From positions 1 to 64,000 of the forward strand of contig JBDHWQ010000001.1 in assembly GCA_039810245.1 (NCBI GenBank): a stretch of 64,000 nucleotides of DNA. Reading direction: 5' to 3'. The notes under the pieces are model-generated. The model ran no database searches and was not told the origin of the DNA. It saw only the letters and a list, made by a program, of their open reading frames with translations. This DNA comes from CALDSL01 sp039810245 (GTDB taxonomy: Bacteria; Chloroflexota; Anaerolineae; Anaerolineales; Anaerolineaceae). A program made the translations under genes and the position numbers. Below are positions 8,116 through 17,123 of the stretch, piece by piece (positions within the stretch are counted from its first letter, which is position 1; every line of letters begins with the position of its first letter).

Positions 8116-9582
8116 ATGTTCCGTAAAGCAAAAATTGTGGCCACGCTGGGCCCCAGCAGTTGGGATGAAGAGAACTTGCGCAAGCTGATCCGGGCAGGGA
8201 TGGACGTGGCGCGCCTGAACTTCTCGCACGGCACGCACGAAGAGCATGGAGCATTGATCGCGCGCATCCGGCGGATGTCGAGCGAAACCGGCAAGGCCAT
8301 CACCATTTTGCAGGATCTGCAGGGTCCAAAGCTTCGCGTGGGCCAGCTCCCACGTGATGGCGTACGGCTGACCGCCGGGCAGAATGTCGTGCTGACCTCG
8401 ATGGAAGAGGGGCAGACCCCGGCCGAGACCGGCAGCGACCCGCTGCTGCTGCCGCTGGAAGTGCCTGATCTGGTCAACTCGCTGGCGCCACGCAACCGCA
8501 TTCTGATGGATGATGGGCACCTGGAGCTGGAAGTGACCGCGGTGCGCCCCGACGCGGTGGAAGCCAAGGTTGTGTTGGGCGGCGTGTTGAAGTCGCACAA
8601 GGGCGTGAACATGCCCGGCGCCAATATTCGCATCCCGGGTTTTACCGAGAAAGATCGCGAAGACCTCAAATTTGGTCTGGAGCAGGGCGTTGATGTGGTG
8701 GCGATCTCGTTCGTGCATTCGGCCGAGGATGTGCATATCGTACGGCAGGCAATTGTTGATATGGCACCTGATCTAAAGGCTACGCCAATCATTGCCAAGC
8801 TGGAGCGCCCGGAAGCGATTGACAACCTGGATGAGATCCTGGACGCGGCGGATGGCGTGATGGTGGCACGCGGCGACCTGGGCGTGGAAACCTCTCCCTC
8901 TGTGGTGCCAATTATCCAGAAGAAAATCATTGAAGCCGCCAACCTGCGCAGCAAAGTGGTGATCACCGCGACGCAGATGCTGGATTCGATGATCCACAAC
9001 CCGCGGCCCACGCGCGCCGAGGCCTCCGATGTGGCGAACGCGATCTTTGACGGCACTGATGCGGTGATGCTCTCTGGCGAGACTGCCAGCGGCGATTATC
9101 CGGTTGAGAGCGTAATGATGATGAACGCCATCGTTGAAGAAGCCGAAACGCATTATGACGAGTGGGGACATTATGAAGTCACCGATGAGGTGACCAACAA
9201 CGACGCGCTTTCTCTGACCCGCGCAGCGCGCGAGCTGGCGCACGACCGAAATGTGTCGTTTATCGCCGTGTTTACACAATCTGGGCTCACGGCCGAACTG
9301 ATGGCCAAAGCGCGGCCGGACGTACCGATTCTGGCTTTTACCCCAGAGCTGCGCACCTACAACCTGCTCAGCCTGTACTGGGGCGTGATTCCGTACCTGG
9401 TCCCGTACGCCTATACGGTGGAAAGTATGATTGAAATTGTGGAAACGGGAATGCGCCAGACCACTACCCTGCATGAAGGCCAGCAGGTGATCATTATCAC
9501 CGGGTTCCCGGTGGGCGCATGGCGGCCGGCCAATATCATGCTGCTGCATACGATTGGCGAAAAAATTGAGCCGAGGCATTAA
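8116..9582 (+). CDS. pyk: Pyruvate kinase
   Basis: Last step of glycolysis: phosphoenolpyruvate plus ADP to pyruvate plus ATP. 488 residues, full length with the TIM-barrel A domain, the B lid and the C domain. The start KAKIVATLGPSS, the NFSHG element, the active-site segment IIAKLERPEAIDNLDEI, and MVARGDLGVE are all present; TATQMLDSMI follows. ATG 8116 is preferred over GTG 8110 because GGAAGGAGAG lies just upstream and the family begins at the first beta strand. It heads an operon with a sulfurtransferase and a VOC protein. Confidence 0.95.
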   Translation: MFRKAKIVATLGPSSWDEENLRKLIRAGMDVARLNFSHGTHEEHGALIARIRRMSSETGKAITILQDLQGPKLRVGQLPRDGVRLTAGQNVVLTSMEEGQTPAETGSDPLLLPLEVPDLVNSLAPRNRILMDDGHLELEVTAVRPDAVEAKVVLGGVLKSHKGVNMPGANIRIPGFTEKDREDLKFGLEQGVDVVAISFVHSAEDVHIVRQAIVDMAPDLKATPIIAKLERPEAIDNLDEILDAADGVMVARGDLGVETSPSVVPIIQKKIIEAANLRSKVVITATQMLDSMIHNPRPTRAEASDVANAIFDGTDAVMLSGETASGDYPVESVMMMNAIVEEAETHYDEWGHYEVTDEVTNNDALSLTRAARELAHDRNVSFIAVFTQSGLTAELMAKARPDVPILAFTPELRTYNLLSLYWGVIPYLVPYAYTVESMIEIVETGMRQTTTLHEGQQVIIITGFPVGAWRPANIMLLHTIGEKIEPRH

Positions 9583-9586
9583 GCAC

Positions 9587-10465
9587 ATGAATGACTTTAC
9601 TACACTGATCACGGCGGAAGAGTTGGCAGCGCACCTGGGTGACCCGGATTGGGCCATCGTAGACTGCCGCTTCGACTTGAGCCAACCAGAGATTGGCTAT
9701 GCGCAGTATCGGGAAAATCATATTCCGGGCGCTGTATACGCGCATCTTAACCGCGACCTGTCCGCGCCAGTTACGCCGCTAACCGGCCGGCACCCCTTAC
9801 CCGATCCGCAAATTTTGTTTCAGACTTTTTCGCGGCTGGGTATTGGCTCGGGCGTGCAGGTGGTGGCGTATGATTCCGCCGGCGGCTCATATGCGGACCG
9901 GTTGTGGTGGCTGCTGCGACTATACAGCTTCGACAGCGTTGCGGTGCTGAATGGCGGCTTTCCGCGCTGGCAGGCGCTGGGCCTGCCCGTTACTTCGGGA
10001 GAGGAGCAGCGCGCCCCACGCCAATTCCAGGGTATTTTGCGGCCGGAAATGCTTGCGGATGAAGACCTGGTGCTGCGCGCCACGCATGATCCATCCATGC
10101 GTGTTGTGGACGCGCGCGCACCCGAGCGCTACCGAGGCGAGACGGAGCCTATCGACCCGGTAGCAGGGCATATCCCTGGAGCAGTCAACCGCTTCTACGG
10201 GCTCAACCTGGAAGAAAACGGGATGATGAAATCGCCTGAAGAGCTGCGGCGTGCGTTTGAGCAGCTTCTGGGGGATACATCTCCACAAGATGCTATTTTC
10301 TATTGCGGCTCGGGCGTTACCGGGGCGCACCACGTACTCGCTATGGAAGTGGCCGGGCTGCGCGGGTCAAAGCTGTACGCCGGCTCGTGGAGCCAGTGGA
10401 TCCGCGACCCGGGTCGCCCGGTTGCGACTGGAGATGAGCAGCAGGATGCCGCTGACCGCGCTTGA
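9587..10465 (+). CDS. 3-mercaptopyruvate/thiosulfate sulfurtransferase (two rhodanese domains)
   Basis: 292 residues. The N-terminal rhodanese domain (about 8-135) is inactive; the C-terminal one carries the persulfide Cys C240 in YCGSGVTG. A CGSGVT loop is typical of mercaptopyruvate sulfurtransferases, whereas CRKGVT marks thiosulfate enzymes, so mercaptopyruvate is the better guess. ATG 9587 is four bases after the pyk stop; the ORF could extend upstream into pyk but that would be artificial. The next gene overlaps by 20 bases. Confidence 0.85.
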   Translation: MNDFTTLITAEELAAHLGDPDWAIVDCRFDLSQPEIGYAQYRENHIPGAVYAHLNRDLSAPVTPLTGRHPLPDPQILFQTFSRLGIGSGVQVVAYDSAGGSYADRLWWLLRLYSFDSVAVLNGGFPRWQALGLPVTSGEEQRAPRQFQGILRPEMLADEDLVLRATHDPSMRVVDARAPERYRGETEPIDPVAGHIPGAVNRFYGLNLEENGMMKSPEELRRAFEQLLGDTSPQDAIFYCGSGVTGAHHVLAMEVAGLRGSKLYAGSWSQWIRDPGRPVATGDEQQDAADRA

Positions 10466-10811
10466 CCATGTCCAGCTTGCCATGCCACCCGGCGCGGAAG
10501 CCGAAGCGGCAACGCGGGCGTTCTATGGCGGCTTGCTGGAGCTTGGCGAATTGTTCAAACCGCCGCTGCTGGCTGCGCGCGGCGGTGTCTGGTTTTGTGG
10601 GCCGGGCTTTCGGTTGCACCTGGGCGTTGAAACCGACTTTCACCCGGCCCGTAAGGCGCACCCCGCCTTGCGTTGCAGTGACCTTGACGCGCTGGCGCGA
10701 ACGCTCCTCTCAGCCAGCTACCCGGTGGAGTGGGATGAGGCCATCCCGGGTGTGCGCCGGTTTTATTCCAGCGACCCGTTCGGTAACCGGCTCGAATTCC
10801 TGGCGGAGTAA
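10446..10811 (+). CDS. VOC/glyoxalase-fold protein
   Basis: 121 residues with the vicinal oxygen chelate fold: LDHVQLAMPPG at the start, ARAFYGGLLEL-type helix, HLGVE metal-ligand region, and RFYSSDPFGNRLEFLAE at the end. His in DHV, His in LHLG and Glu in LEFLAE would be the metal ligands. Members include glyoxalase I, dioxygenases and resistance proteins; the substrate is unknown. Its start lies inside the end of the sulfurtransferase gene in another frame, so translational coupling is likely. The operon ends here at a strong terminator. Confidence 0.8.
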   Translation: MPLTALDHVQLAMPPGAEAEAATRAFYGGLLELGELFKPPLLAARGGVWFCGPGFRLHLGVETDFHPARKAHPALRCSDLDALARTLLSASYPVEWDEAIPGVRRFYSSDPFGNRLEFLAE

Positions 10812-10814
10812 TGG

Positions 10815-10850
10815 AAAACAGACCGTCCTCGGATGAGGACGGTCTGTTTT
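10815..10850. terminator. Bidirectional intrinsic terminator
   Basis: A perfect 16-bp stem with a GGAT loop. It starts with AAAA and ends with TTTT, so it can terminate both the pyk operon (plus) and the DinB gene (minus), which converge here. Confidence 0.92.
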
Positions 10851-10860
10851 ATCGTTCTAT

Positions 10861-11325
10861 TTATCCGGCGTGCTGCTGTTTCCAGAGCCGCGCGGTGAGC
10901 TGAATGTGGCCCAGGTGCAGGTAGCCGTGTTCCAACGCATGCAGAACCGCCCAGCCGCGGCTGACGGGTTTACCATCACGCTGCAGGCCGCTCTCCTGCT
11001 CCAGGCTGGCCGTCGTCAGGCGCGGCAGCGCGGAGTTCAGATATTCTAACATGGCGTCCAGGCGGCGTTGCAGCTCTTCAGCCGGCAGGCCGCGAGTCGC
11101 AAACTCCGCTTCGCGCACCCTGCCGGACGGCTCGCCCATGGCCACGTCGCCCACCCAGTAGCGGATAGAGCCAGTGGTGTGCACAAGCAGTACCGCAATG
11201 GAATTCATCTCTGGCCCCGGCACCCAATCCAGGACTTCCACCGGAAGATCCTGAATGGCCTGAGTGAGCTCGTGATGCAGCGTTTGAATCAATTGACCGT
11301 ACTGCGCGATGAGAGAATGGTTCAC
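10861..11325 (-). CDS. DinB/YfiT-superfamily protein
   Basis: 154 residues, a four-helix bundle of the DinB family. The three metal-binding histidines are visible as VHTTGS (helix 2) and HALEHGYLHLGHIQ (helix 3-4). Superfamily members include thiol-dependent S-transferases and hydrolases; many in bacteria have no known substrate. It lies 14 bases upstream of the korB stop on the same strand, so it may be the last gene of the kor operon, though a functional link is not evident. Confidence 0.75.
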   Translation of the reverse strand: MNHSLIAQYGQLIQTLHHELTQAIQDLPVEVLDWVPGPEMNSIAVLLVHTTGSIRYWVGDVAMGEPSGRVREAEFATRGLPAEELQRRLDAMLEYLNSALPRLTTASLEQESGLQRDGKPVSRGWAVLHALEHGYLHLGHIQLTARLWKQQHAG

Positions 11326-11339
11326 CGGTGCTCTCCCAC

Positions 11340-12386
11340 TTAGAACATCATATTGTTGATCATATCCATGGTTTCTCTGGGTGGGCGCAGCTCGCTCTCA
11401 GTCAGGCGGTTGAGGGCCTTATCCGGCAGGTTGTACACATCCACCATGGAAGGCTGGCCGGTTTCGATGTAGAGCAGACCGGTGGTCAGCCAGTTGTTGC
11501 GCTGCGATTCTTCGAGCACGCGGAAGGCAGCGGCGCGGTCGGTGGGATCGTAATCCTGCTCCAGCTTTTTTAGCACCACCACTGAACCATCATGCATTTC
11601 CACTTCGCGAACCGAGCCTTCTTCGAAATCCTCAATCATAATCTCGTCGCGGGCCGGCACATAAGAGATCTCATGCAGCGGCGTTTCGTGGTCTTTGCCA
11701 AAGGTGTACGAGTGCAGCGATTCTTCCAGGTTGTGGAAGGTGACGCACGGGCTGATGATATCCAGTACCGCGATGCCGTTATGGCTGAAAGCGGCTTTAA
11801 GCAGTTCTTTCACCTGCTTGGGATCGCCGGCAAAGGAGCGCGCCACGAAGGTAGCATTCGAAACCAGGGCTTCCAGGCAAATATCCACCGGCAGGAACTG
11901 GTTGACGCCTTGCTTCTTCAGCTCCAGTCCTTTTTCGGCCGTGGCCGAGAACTGGCCTTTGGTGAGACCATAGACACCGTTATTTTCGACGATGTAGACC
12001 ATGGGCATGTTGCGGCGCACCAAATGCTTGAACTGGCCCAGGCCGATGCTGGCGGTATCACCATCACCGCTCACGCCGATGCCCTTTACACTCACGTCAC
12101 CGTACATGGCGCCCAGCGCCAGCGACGGCATGCGCCCGTGCAGGCCATTGAAGCCAAACGAGCGGTTGAGGAAATAGGTGGGGCTCTTGCTGGAGCAGCC
12201 AATACCACTGAACTTAATCACATCTTCGGGCACCAGGTTTAGCTCATAGCAGGCCGCCACGATCTGGCTGGCGATGGAATTATGGCCGCAACCCTGGCAA
12301 AGCGTGCTGGGCAGCCCGCGATAGTCGTTGCGGGTCAGACCTGCCAGGTTCACGTTCTTGGGGGCAGCAACAGATTGTTCGGTCAT
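11340..12386 (-). CDS. korB: 2-oxoacid:ferredoxin oxidoreductase, beta subunit
   Basis: TPP-binding subunit of an enzyme that oxidatively decarboxylates 2-oxoacids to acyl-CoA and reduces ferredoxin. 348 residues. LCQGCGHNS near residue 30 carries cysteines for the 4Fe-4S cluster, continued by SGIGCSSKSP. The TPP/Mg motif is VSGDGDTASIGLGQF followed by ENNGVYGLTKGQ. These features fit the 2-oxoglutarate (KorB/OorB) class better than pyruvate enzymes, but substrate range can be broad. It starts two bases after the korA stop. Confidence 0.88.
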   Translation of the reverse strand: MTEQSVAAPKNVNLAGLTRNDYRGLPSTLCQGCGHNSIASQIVAACYELNLVPEDVIKFSGIGCSSKSPTYFLNRSFGFNGLHGRMPSLALGAMYGDVSVKGIGVSGDGDTASIGLGQFKHLVRRNMPMVYIVENNGVYGLTKGQFSATAEKGLELKKQGVNQFLPVDICLEALVSNATFVARSFAGDPKQVKELLKAAFSHNGIAVLDIISPCVTFHNLEESLHSYTFGKDHETPLHEISYVPARDEIMIEDFEEGSVREVEMHDGSVVVLKKLEQDYDPTDRAAAFRVLEESQRNNWLTTGLLYIETGQPSMVDVYNLPDKALNRLTESELRPPRETMDMINNMMF

Positions 12387-12388
12387 GG

Positions 12389-14230
12389 TTATTTCTCCTC
12401 TTCGCCGGTAATCTGCGATTTGATCCAGTGGGCGGTCAGCGGCAGGCCGTCCATGTGAGCGGCGTAACGCAGGCGCGGCGCCTGTTCAGGGTTGTACAGG
12501 GTGATCAGCTTCTTGAGCTGGCCGTCACGGTTCATCTCGATCACGTAGTTGACATCGTGACGGGCGATGAAATTCTTAAGCTCCTCGGTGAAGGGCACAG
12601 CGCGCACGCGCATGTAATCTGTGGGAGTGCCTTCTGCGGCCAGCAGATCGCGGGCTTCTTCCACCGCCGGGTCGGTAGAACCGTAAGAGATGATGCCGAT
12701 CTTCGCGCCGTCCATGTTGTGCTCAATGGGGCGTGGCACGTACTGGCGTGCGGTCTTGTACTTCTGGTCGATGCGGTTAAAGACACGCTCCCACACTCCG
12801 GGCTCTTCGCTGTAGCGGCCGTACTCGTCATGGCCGGTGCCGCGCGCAAAATACGCCGAGCGAGGATTGCGGTTGCCGGGAACGGTGCGGTAGGGAATAC
12901 CGTCGCCGTCGATATCCAGGTAGCGGCCCCAATCGCCGCCGCGCTCATCCAGCATCTTCTGCAGGTCGTCTTCCCACAGGATTTTGCCGCGGTCCATCGG
13001 CTCGTTGGGATACTCAAATTTTTTGGTCATCCACTGGTTCATACCCAGGTCGAGGTCGCTCATCACCAGCACCGGGGTTTGCAGGCGCTCGGCCAGGTCA
13101 AAGGCACGCCAGCCAAACTCGAAGCATTCTTCCACCGAGCCGGGGAACAGGATGGGCAGGTTGGTATCGCCGTGGCTGATAAAATGACCAAAGAGAATAT
13201 CACCCTGCGCGGTACGGGTGGGCAGGCCGGTGCTAGGACCCACGCGCTGTACGTCCCACACCACTACGGGCACTTCAGCGTAGTATGCCAGGCCAAGATA
13301 CTCGGCCATCAGGCTCAGCCCGGGGCCGGATGTAGAGGTCATGGAGCGCAGGCCGGCAAACCCGGCGCCGATGGTCATCCCAATCGCGGCCAGCTCGTCC
13401 TCGGCCTGCACGACCACAAAGGTATTCTTGCCGGTTTCCGGGTCGCGGCGCAGCAGCGGAAGGTACTCATTCAGCGATTCGGCCAGGCTGGAGGCAGGGG
13501 TGATAGGATACCAGCCGGCGAACTGCACGCCGCCGTAGATCGAGCCCAGCGCGCCCGCGGTGTTGCCATCCGCCATCACGTAGCCTTCGGTGGCATTCAT
13601 CGGCTCAACACGGTAGCCATCCTGCTTGACCAGGTTGGTTTTCGCCCAGTCAGCCGCGGCAGTGATGATGTTGTAGTTTGAATCAATGGCCTTCTTCTTG
13701 CCCTTGAAGTGGAAGTCGAGGGCCATATAGATCTTTTCCAGCTCGATGCCGATCATCTGCGCCAGCACACCCACGTACACCATGTTGGCCACGTAGTCGC
13801 GCAGATTGGTGGGTGTATCTGATTCTTTAATCAGTTTTTTGACCGGCATGGGATAAGCAACGATATCGCTGCGCATTTCATCCGCGCGGAAATCATCCGG
13901 GTATAACAGCACGCCGCCCGGCTTGAGGTTCTGCACCTCACGCACAAAGGTAGCCGGGTTCATGGCGATGACGATGTCATCCTTTTCTACGCGCCCTATG
14001 TAACCGTCTTTGCTGACCCGGATGGTGTACCAGGTGGGCAGGCCCTGGATATTGGATGGAAAAATGTTTTTGCCCGACACGGGAATGCCCATGCGGAACA
14101 GAGCCCTCAAGACAGTGTTGTTGGCAGTGGCGCTGCCGGAGCCATTGATCGTGCTGAAAGTGATGCAAAAATCGTTCACGATGGGCTGGCTGGCGGCTTG
14201 TTGTGCATCAGTGGGTTGCACTAGAGTCAT
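12389..14230 (-). CDS. korA: 2-oxoacid:ferredoxin oxidoreductase, fused gamma-alpha subunit
   Basis: 613 residues combining the gamma domain (about 20-200, starting FCITFSTINGSGSATANN) with the alpha pyrimidine-binding domain (about 220-613, with GNTAGALGSIYGG, WYPITPAS and TSTSGPGLSLMAEYLG). Together with KorB it makes a heterodimeric-type enzyme, probably 2-oxoglutarate:ferredoxin oxidoreductase. The gamma-alpha fusion is common in bacterial and some archaeal oxidoreductases. It is preceded by a regulator in the same operon and shares its promoter. Confidence 0.88.
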   Translation of the reverse strand: MTLVQPTDAQQAASQPIVNDFCITFSTINGSGSATANNTVLRALFRMGIPVSGKNIFPSNIQGLPTWYTIRVSKDGYIGRVEKDDIVIAMNPATFVREVQNLKPGGVLLYPDDFRADEMRSDIVAYPMPVKKLIKESDTPTNLRDYVANMVYVGVLAQMIGIELEKIYMALDFHFKGKKKAIDSNYNIITAAADWAKTNLVKQDGYRVEPMNATEGYVMADGNTAGALGSIYGGVQFAGWYPITPASSLAESLNEYLPLLRRDPETGKNTFVVVQAEDELAAIGMTIGAGFAGLRSMTSTSGPGLSLMAEYLGLAYYAEVPVVVWDVQRVGPSTGLPTRTAQGDILFGHFISHGDTNLPILFPGSVEECFEFGWRAFDLAERLQTPVLVMSDLDLGMNQWMTKKFEYPNEPMDRGKILWEDDLQKMLDERGGDWGRYLDIDGDGIPYRTVPGNRNPRSAYFARGTGHDEYGRYSEEPGVWERVFNRIDQKYKTARQYVPRPIEHNMDGAKIGIISYGSTDPAVEEARDLLAAEGTPTDYMRVRAVPFTEELKNFIARHDVNYVIEMNRDGQLKKLITLYNPEQAPRLRYAAHMDGLPLTAHWIKSQITGEEEK

Positions 14231-14282
14231 TGGGTTTACTCCTCGACAAGGTCAGAAACAGGGTGAGCGACGGTTCGAAATG

Positions 14283-14990
14283 TTATTCGAATTTTTGACG
14301 CGAAACAGGACGCGACCGCTGGTACAGCAGATCGGCGTGTTCATTCAGAATCTGGTAACCGGTGCTGAAATCGCCGTTGGTGATGGCTTCCACCATACGC
14401 TCATGGTAGGCCCACACCTTCTCCAGGTAGCTCAGGTCGGTATATAGCGCCAGGCCAACCGCCTCATACAGCTCCCAGTAAGCTTCGAGAATACCGGTGA
14501 CGAACAGATTACCCATACGGCGGTAAATGGACAGATGCAGCTCGCGGTGCTCGGCATGCGGGATCTGCACCGGGTGCCCGCGCAGCTTGGATTGCGCGCG
14601 TACCACCAGATCGCGCAGCGCCTGGTGATCTTCAGGGGTTAGAAGCCCAACCGCCTCATACCAATACGAGGCTTCGATGTGGTTGCGCAGGTCCGAAAAA
14701 GACTTGAACAGATCAGGGGTGACTGCCAACCCGTACGACAGGCTCTGGATGACCGCCGGGCGGAAGGTGTATTCCTGACGGCGGATGCCAGTCTTGGGTC
14801 GGACTTCCACGACTCCCAGGGCACGCGCAACCTCTAACTGCTCACGCAGGCTGGCGATGCTAATTTCCAGTTCTTTGCTCAAGTCGGCCAGTGCAGGAAG
14901 ACGCTCGTTGCCGCCTTCAGCGCAGTCCATCGAAGCCAGGTATTTGAGAAATTCAGAAAGGTTATCGGGAGAGATTCGCTCGCGCAGCAT
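14283..14990 (-). CDS. FCD/GntR-type transcriptional regulator of the kor operon
   Basis: 235 residues. The N-terminal part (LPALADLSKELEISIASLREQL ... LGVVEVRPKTGIRR) is a winged helix of the GntR class; the C-terminal all-helical part (about 90-230, with RNHIEASYWYEAVG and AEHRELHLSIYR) is an FCD ligand-binding domain, whose Asp/His residues usually bind a metal and an organic acid. ATG 14990 has AGGG five bases upstream; a longer frame to 15059 runs through the promoter and is rejected. Its place as first gene before korA suggests it senses a 2-oxoacid and autoregulates the operon. Confidence 0.82.
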   Translation of the reverse strand: MLRERISPDNLSEFLKYLASMDCAEGGNERLPALADLSKELEISIASLREQLEVARALGVVEVRPKTGIRRQEYTFRPAVIQSLSYGLAVTPDLFKSFSDLRNHIEASYWYEAVGLLTPEDHQALRDLVVRAQSKLRGHPVQIPHAEHRELHLSIYRRMGNLFVTGILEAYWELYEAVGLALYTDLSYLEKVWAYHERMVEAITNGDFSTGYQILNEHADLLYQRSRPVSRQKFE

Positions 14991-15030
14991 GACATCCCTG
15001 CTACATTCATCTGATTTATATGATAATAAG

Positions 15031-15068
15031 AGTATATCATGCGCGATATCACTCGTCAAGCATGATAT
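15031..15068 (-). promoter_or_regulatory. Promoter and overlapping operator of gntR-korA-korB
   Basis: On the minus strand, TTGACG (15054-15059), a 17-base spacer and TATACT (15031-15036) preceded by TGA form a near-consensus promoter. A perfect 9-bp inverted repeat, ATATCATGC (15034-15042) and GCATGATAT (15060-15068), lies across it, with one arm covering part of the -10 region and the other just upstream of the -35. This is the expected position for an autorepressor site of the GntR-type regulator. Confidence 0.75.
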
Positions 15069-15138
15069 TGATCAGATGGTTCCAAGCTGATACAACACAA
15101 ACCAGAGCCAAACGATCCGGCCCTGGCAGGTGAAATGA

Positions 15139-16314
15139 TCAGGCGTTAAGGATATCGAACGCGGCGGATGCCATCAGCCCGGCGGCTTTGGGCAGCACAC
15201 GCTCGTCTACATCGAACCTGGGATGGTGGTGCGGGAATCCATGACCTTTCTCGGGATCAGCGGAACCAACAAAGAAATAACAGCCGGGCACCTTTTGCAG
15301 CACCAGCGACATGTCCTCGGAACCCATCGTCTGGTAATTGCTATCCACTGTGTCACCTGGCAGCACGCGGCTCGCGGTTTCAGCCACACGCGCGGCGATG
15401 GCCGGGTCATTAACTACCGCGGGCAACGGGTCAGACAGGCGCAGCTCTGCTATGCAGCCCATGGCCTCGGCAATACCGCGAATAATCTGCTCGGCGCGCT
15501 CGTACAGCACCTTGTGTACCTCTGGCTCGAAGAAGCGGATGGTAGCACCCAGGGTGGCCACCTGAGGTATGATATTGACTGCGTCACCGGCATGGAACTG
15601 CGTGACGCTGATAACGCCGGATTGAAAGGGCGCGAGGTTGCGCGAGACAATGCTCTGCAGCGCGGTGACGAAGTGCGCGCCGGCAATTACCGGGTCAAGG
15701 GTCTGGTGCGGCGATGCCCCGTGCCCGCCGCGCCCCACCAGGCGCAGGTGGAACGAGCCCGCGCCGGCCATCACCGGGCCGGGGGCTACCCCAACCCAGC
15801 CTACCGGACGGTCGTTCCACACGTGCAGTGAAAGGGCCTTTACCGGGGCCGGTGTTTCCAGCACACCGTCAGCAATCATGCGCGATGCCCCGCCCAACCC
15901 CTCTTCTGCTGGCTGGAACATAAACTTGACCGAGCCGGCCAGCTCTTCACGATGACGGCTGAGCAGACGTGCCACGGTCAGCCCGGTGGCAACATGCGCA
16001 TCGTGACCGCAGGCATGCATCACTCCCGGGTTTTGTGAAGCATATTCCGCCCCGGTTTCTTCCGTCACCGGCAGCGCGTCCATATCGAAGCGCAGCAGGA
16101 TTACCGGCCCGGGACGGTCACCTTCCAGCAAGCCCACCACGCCGGTCTGCCCCACGCCGGTGGTCACTTCCATGCCGAGCTGGCCCAATTCGCGAGCCAC
16201 GATCCCGGCGGTGCGCACTTCCTGCAAGGAAAGCTCAGGGTGCATGTGGAAATCGCGCCGCAGGTCGCGGCTGTAATCAAACAACTGCTGTGCTTCCTGG
16301 ACAAAATCAGGCAT
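15139..16314 (-). CDS. M20-family amidohydrolase (N-acyl amino acid hydrolase)
   Basis: 391 residues of the M20D peptidase family, which remove acyl groups from N-acyl amino acids, indole-acetyl amino acids or hippurate. Metal-site motifs: MHPELSLQE near residue 25, RFDMDALPVTEE, MHACGHDAHV, QPAEEGLGGA with the catalytic Glu pair, and GHGFPHHHPRFDVDE at the C terminus. The dimerisation lid (about 185-300) includes GRGGHGASPHQ. Cytoplasmic, no signal peptide. Substrate not determinable. It is separated from the kor operon by the kor promoter region. Confidence 0.88.
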   Translation of the reverse strand: MPDFVQEAQQLFDYSRDLRRDFHMHPELSLQEVRTAGIVARELGQLGMEVTTGVGQTGVVGLLEGDRPGPVILLRFDMDALPVTEETGAEYASQNPGVMHACGHDAHVATGLTVARLLSRHREELAGSVKFMFQPAEEGLGGASRMIADGVLETPAPVKALSLHVWNDRPVGWVGVAPGPVMAGAGSFHLRLVGRGGHGASPHQTLDPVIAGAHFVTALQSIVSRNLAPFQSGVISVTQFHAGDAVNIIPQVATLGATIRFFEPEVHKVLYERAEQIIRGIAEAMGCIAELRLSDPLPAVVNDPAIAARVAETASRVLPGDTVDSNYQTMGSEDMSLVLQKVPGCYFFVGSADPEKGHGFPHHHPRFDVDERVLPKAAGLMASAAFDILNA

Positions 16315-16397
16315 GGCTCACCTCAGATTGGAATATTTTCGCGGGACACCAGGCGCGCACCGCTACCATTGATTATAGATCGAGATCGGGATTTGCC

Positions 16398-17120
16398 CTA
16401 CTGGAACACTAACCGTCGGAAGCCTTCTTCGAAACGCGGGTTGCTCTCTTCTGAGCCGGGAACACGGCGAGATAGCACGCGCTTACGAAAGACTTCGTGA
16501 TCGGCCGGGATCTGGCTGGCGTGGCAGTAGAGCGCGTTGAGGCGATCGTGCCAGTAGGGGGTCACGTCTACTACCACGTTCGGCTGGTGCGTAAGCGATA
16601 GCCACAGCTCGCGCACGGAATGCGGGCGCAGCCCTTCCTCCAGCAGATCGGGAAAGAAGTATGGGTTGCCGGATGCCGGGAAAGCCGCTTCTACTGTGAT
16701 CTGCCCGGCGGCACGGTGATCGGGATGGTTGAGATAGTTTTCGCGCGGAAAATAATTGGTTGGATCGCTGGATACCAGCACATCCGGCTGGAAGGCACGG
16801 ATGGCGCGCACAACGGCCTTGCGCGAGTCCAAATCGGGGATGAGATAGCCATCCGGATAATCAAGAAACTGCACGGATTGCACGCCGAGTGAAGCAGCCG
16901 CTGCGCGCTGCTCGTTTTCGCGGCGCTGCGCCAATTCACCAGGCGAAACGCTCAGGTCGCTGCCGCCTTTATCGCCCCGAGTGAGCAGGCAATAGCTGAT
17001 GCAATGCCCCTGTTTCGCCCAGCGCGCGATCGAACCCCCGCAGAAGAACTCGGGGTCATCGGGGTGGGCAAGAACGACAAGGATACGCTGGGGTGCTGCC
17101 CAATCTTCGATGCTATTCAT
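16398..17120 (-). CDS. PIG-L family deacetylase
   Basis: 240 residues, zinc-dependent LmbE-like N-deacetylase. The metal motif is AHPDDPEF at 18-25, the third ligand is in NHPDHRAAG near 142-150, and YPDG lies between. Relatives act on GlcNAc-inositol (MshB, PIG-L) or N-acetylglucosaminyl-malate (BshB). Which substrate applies is unknown. It begins three bases before the RicT stop region, so it is part of the mrp-ricT operon. A second member of the family is at 47075-47827. Confidence 0.82.
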   Translation of the reverse strand: MNSIEDWAAPQRILVVLAHPDDPEFFCGGSIARWAKQGHCISYCLLTRGDKGGSDLSVSPGELAQRRENEQRAAAASLGVQSVQFLDYPDGYLIPDLDSRKAVVRAIRAFQPDVLVSSDPTNYFPRENYLNHPDHRAAGQITVEAAFPASGNPYFFPDLLEEGLRPHSVRELWLSLTHQPNVVVDVTPYWHDRLNALYCHASQIPADHEVFRKRVLSRRVPGSEESNPRFEEGFRRLVFQ

Positions 17121-17123
17121 GGC

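Noticed and set aside
12428..13681. Open frame of 417 codons on the plus strand across korA
   Set aside because: It is antisense to a clear korA; high GC removes stop codons in this frame. No domain, no ribosome site.
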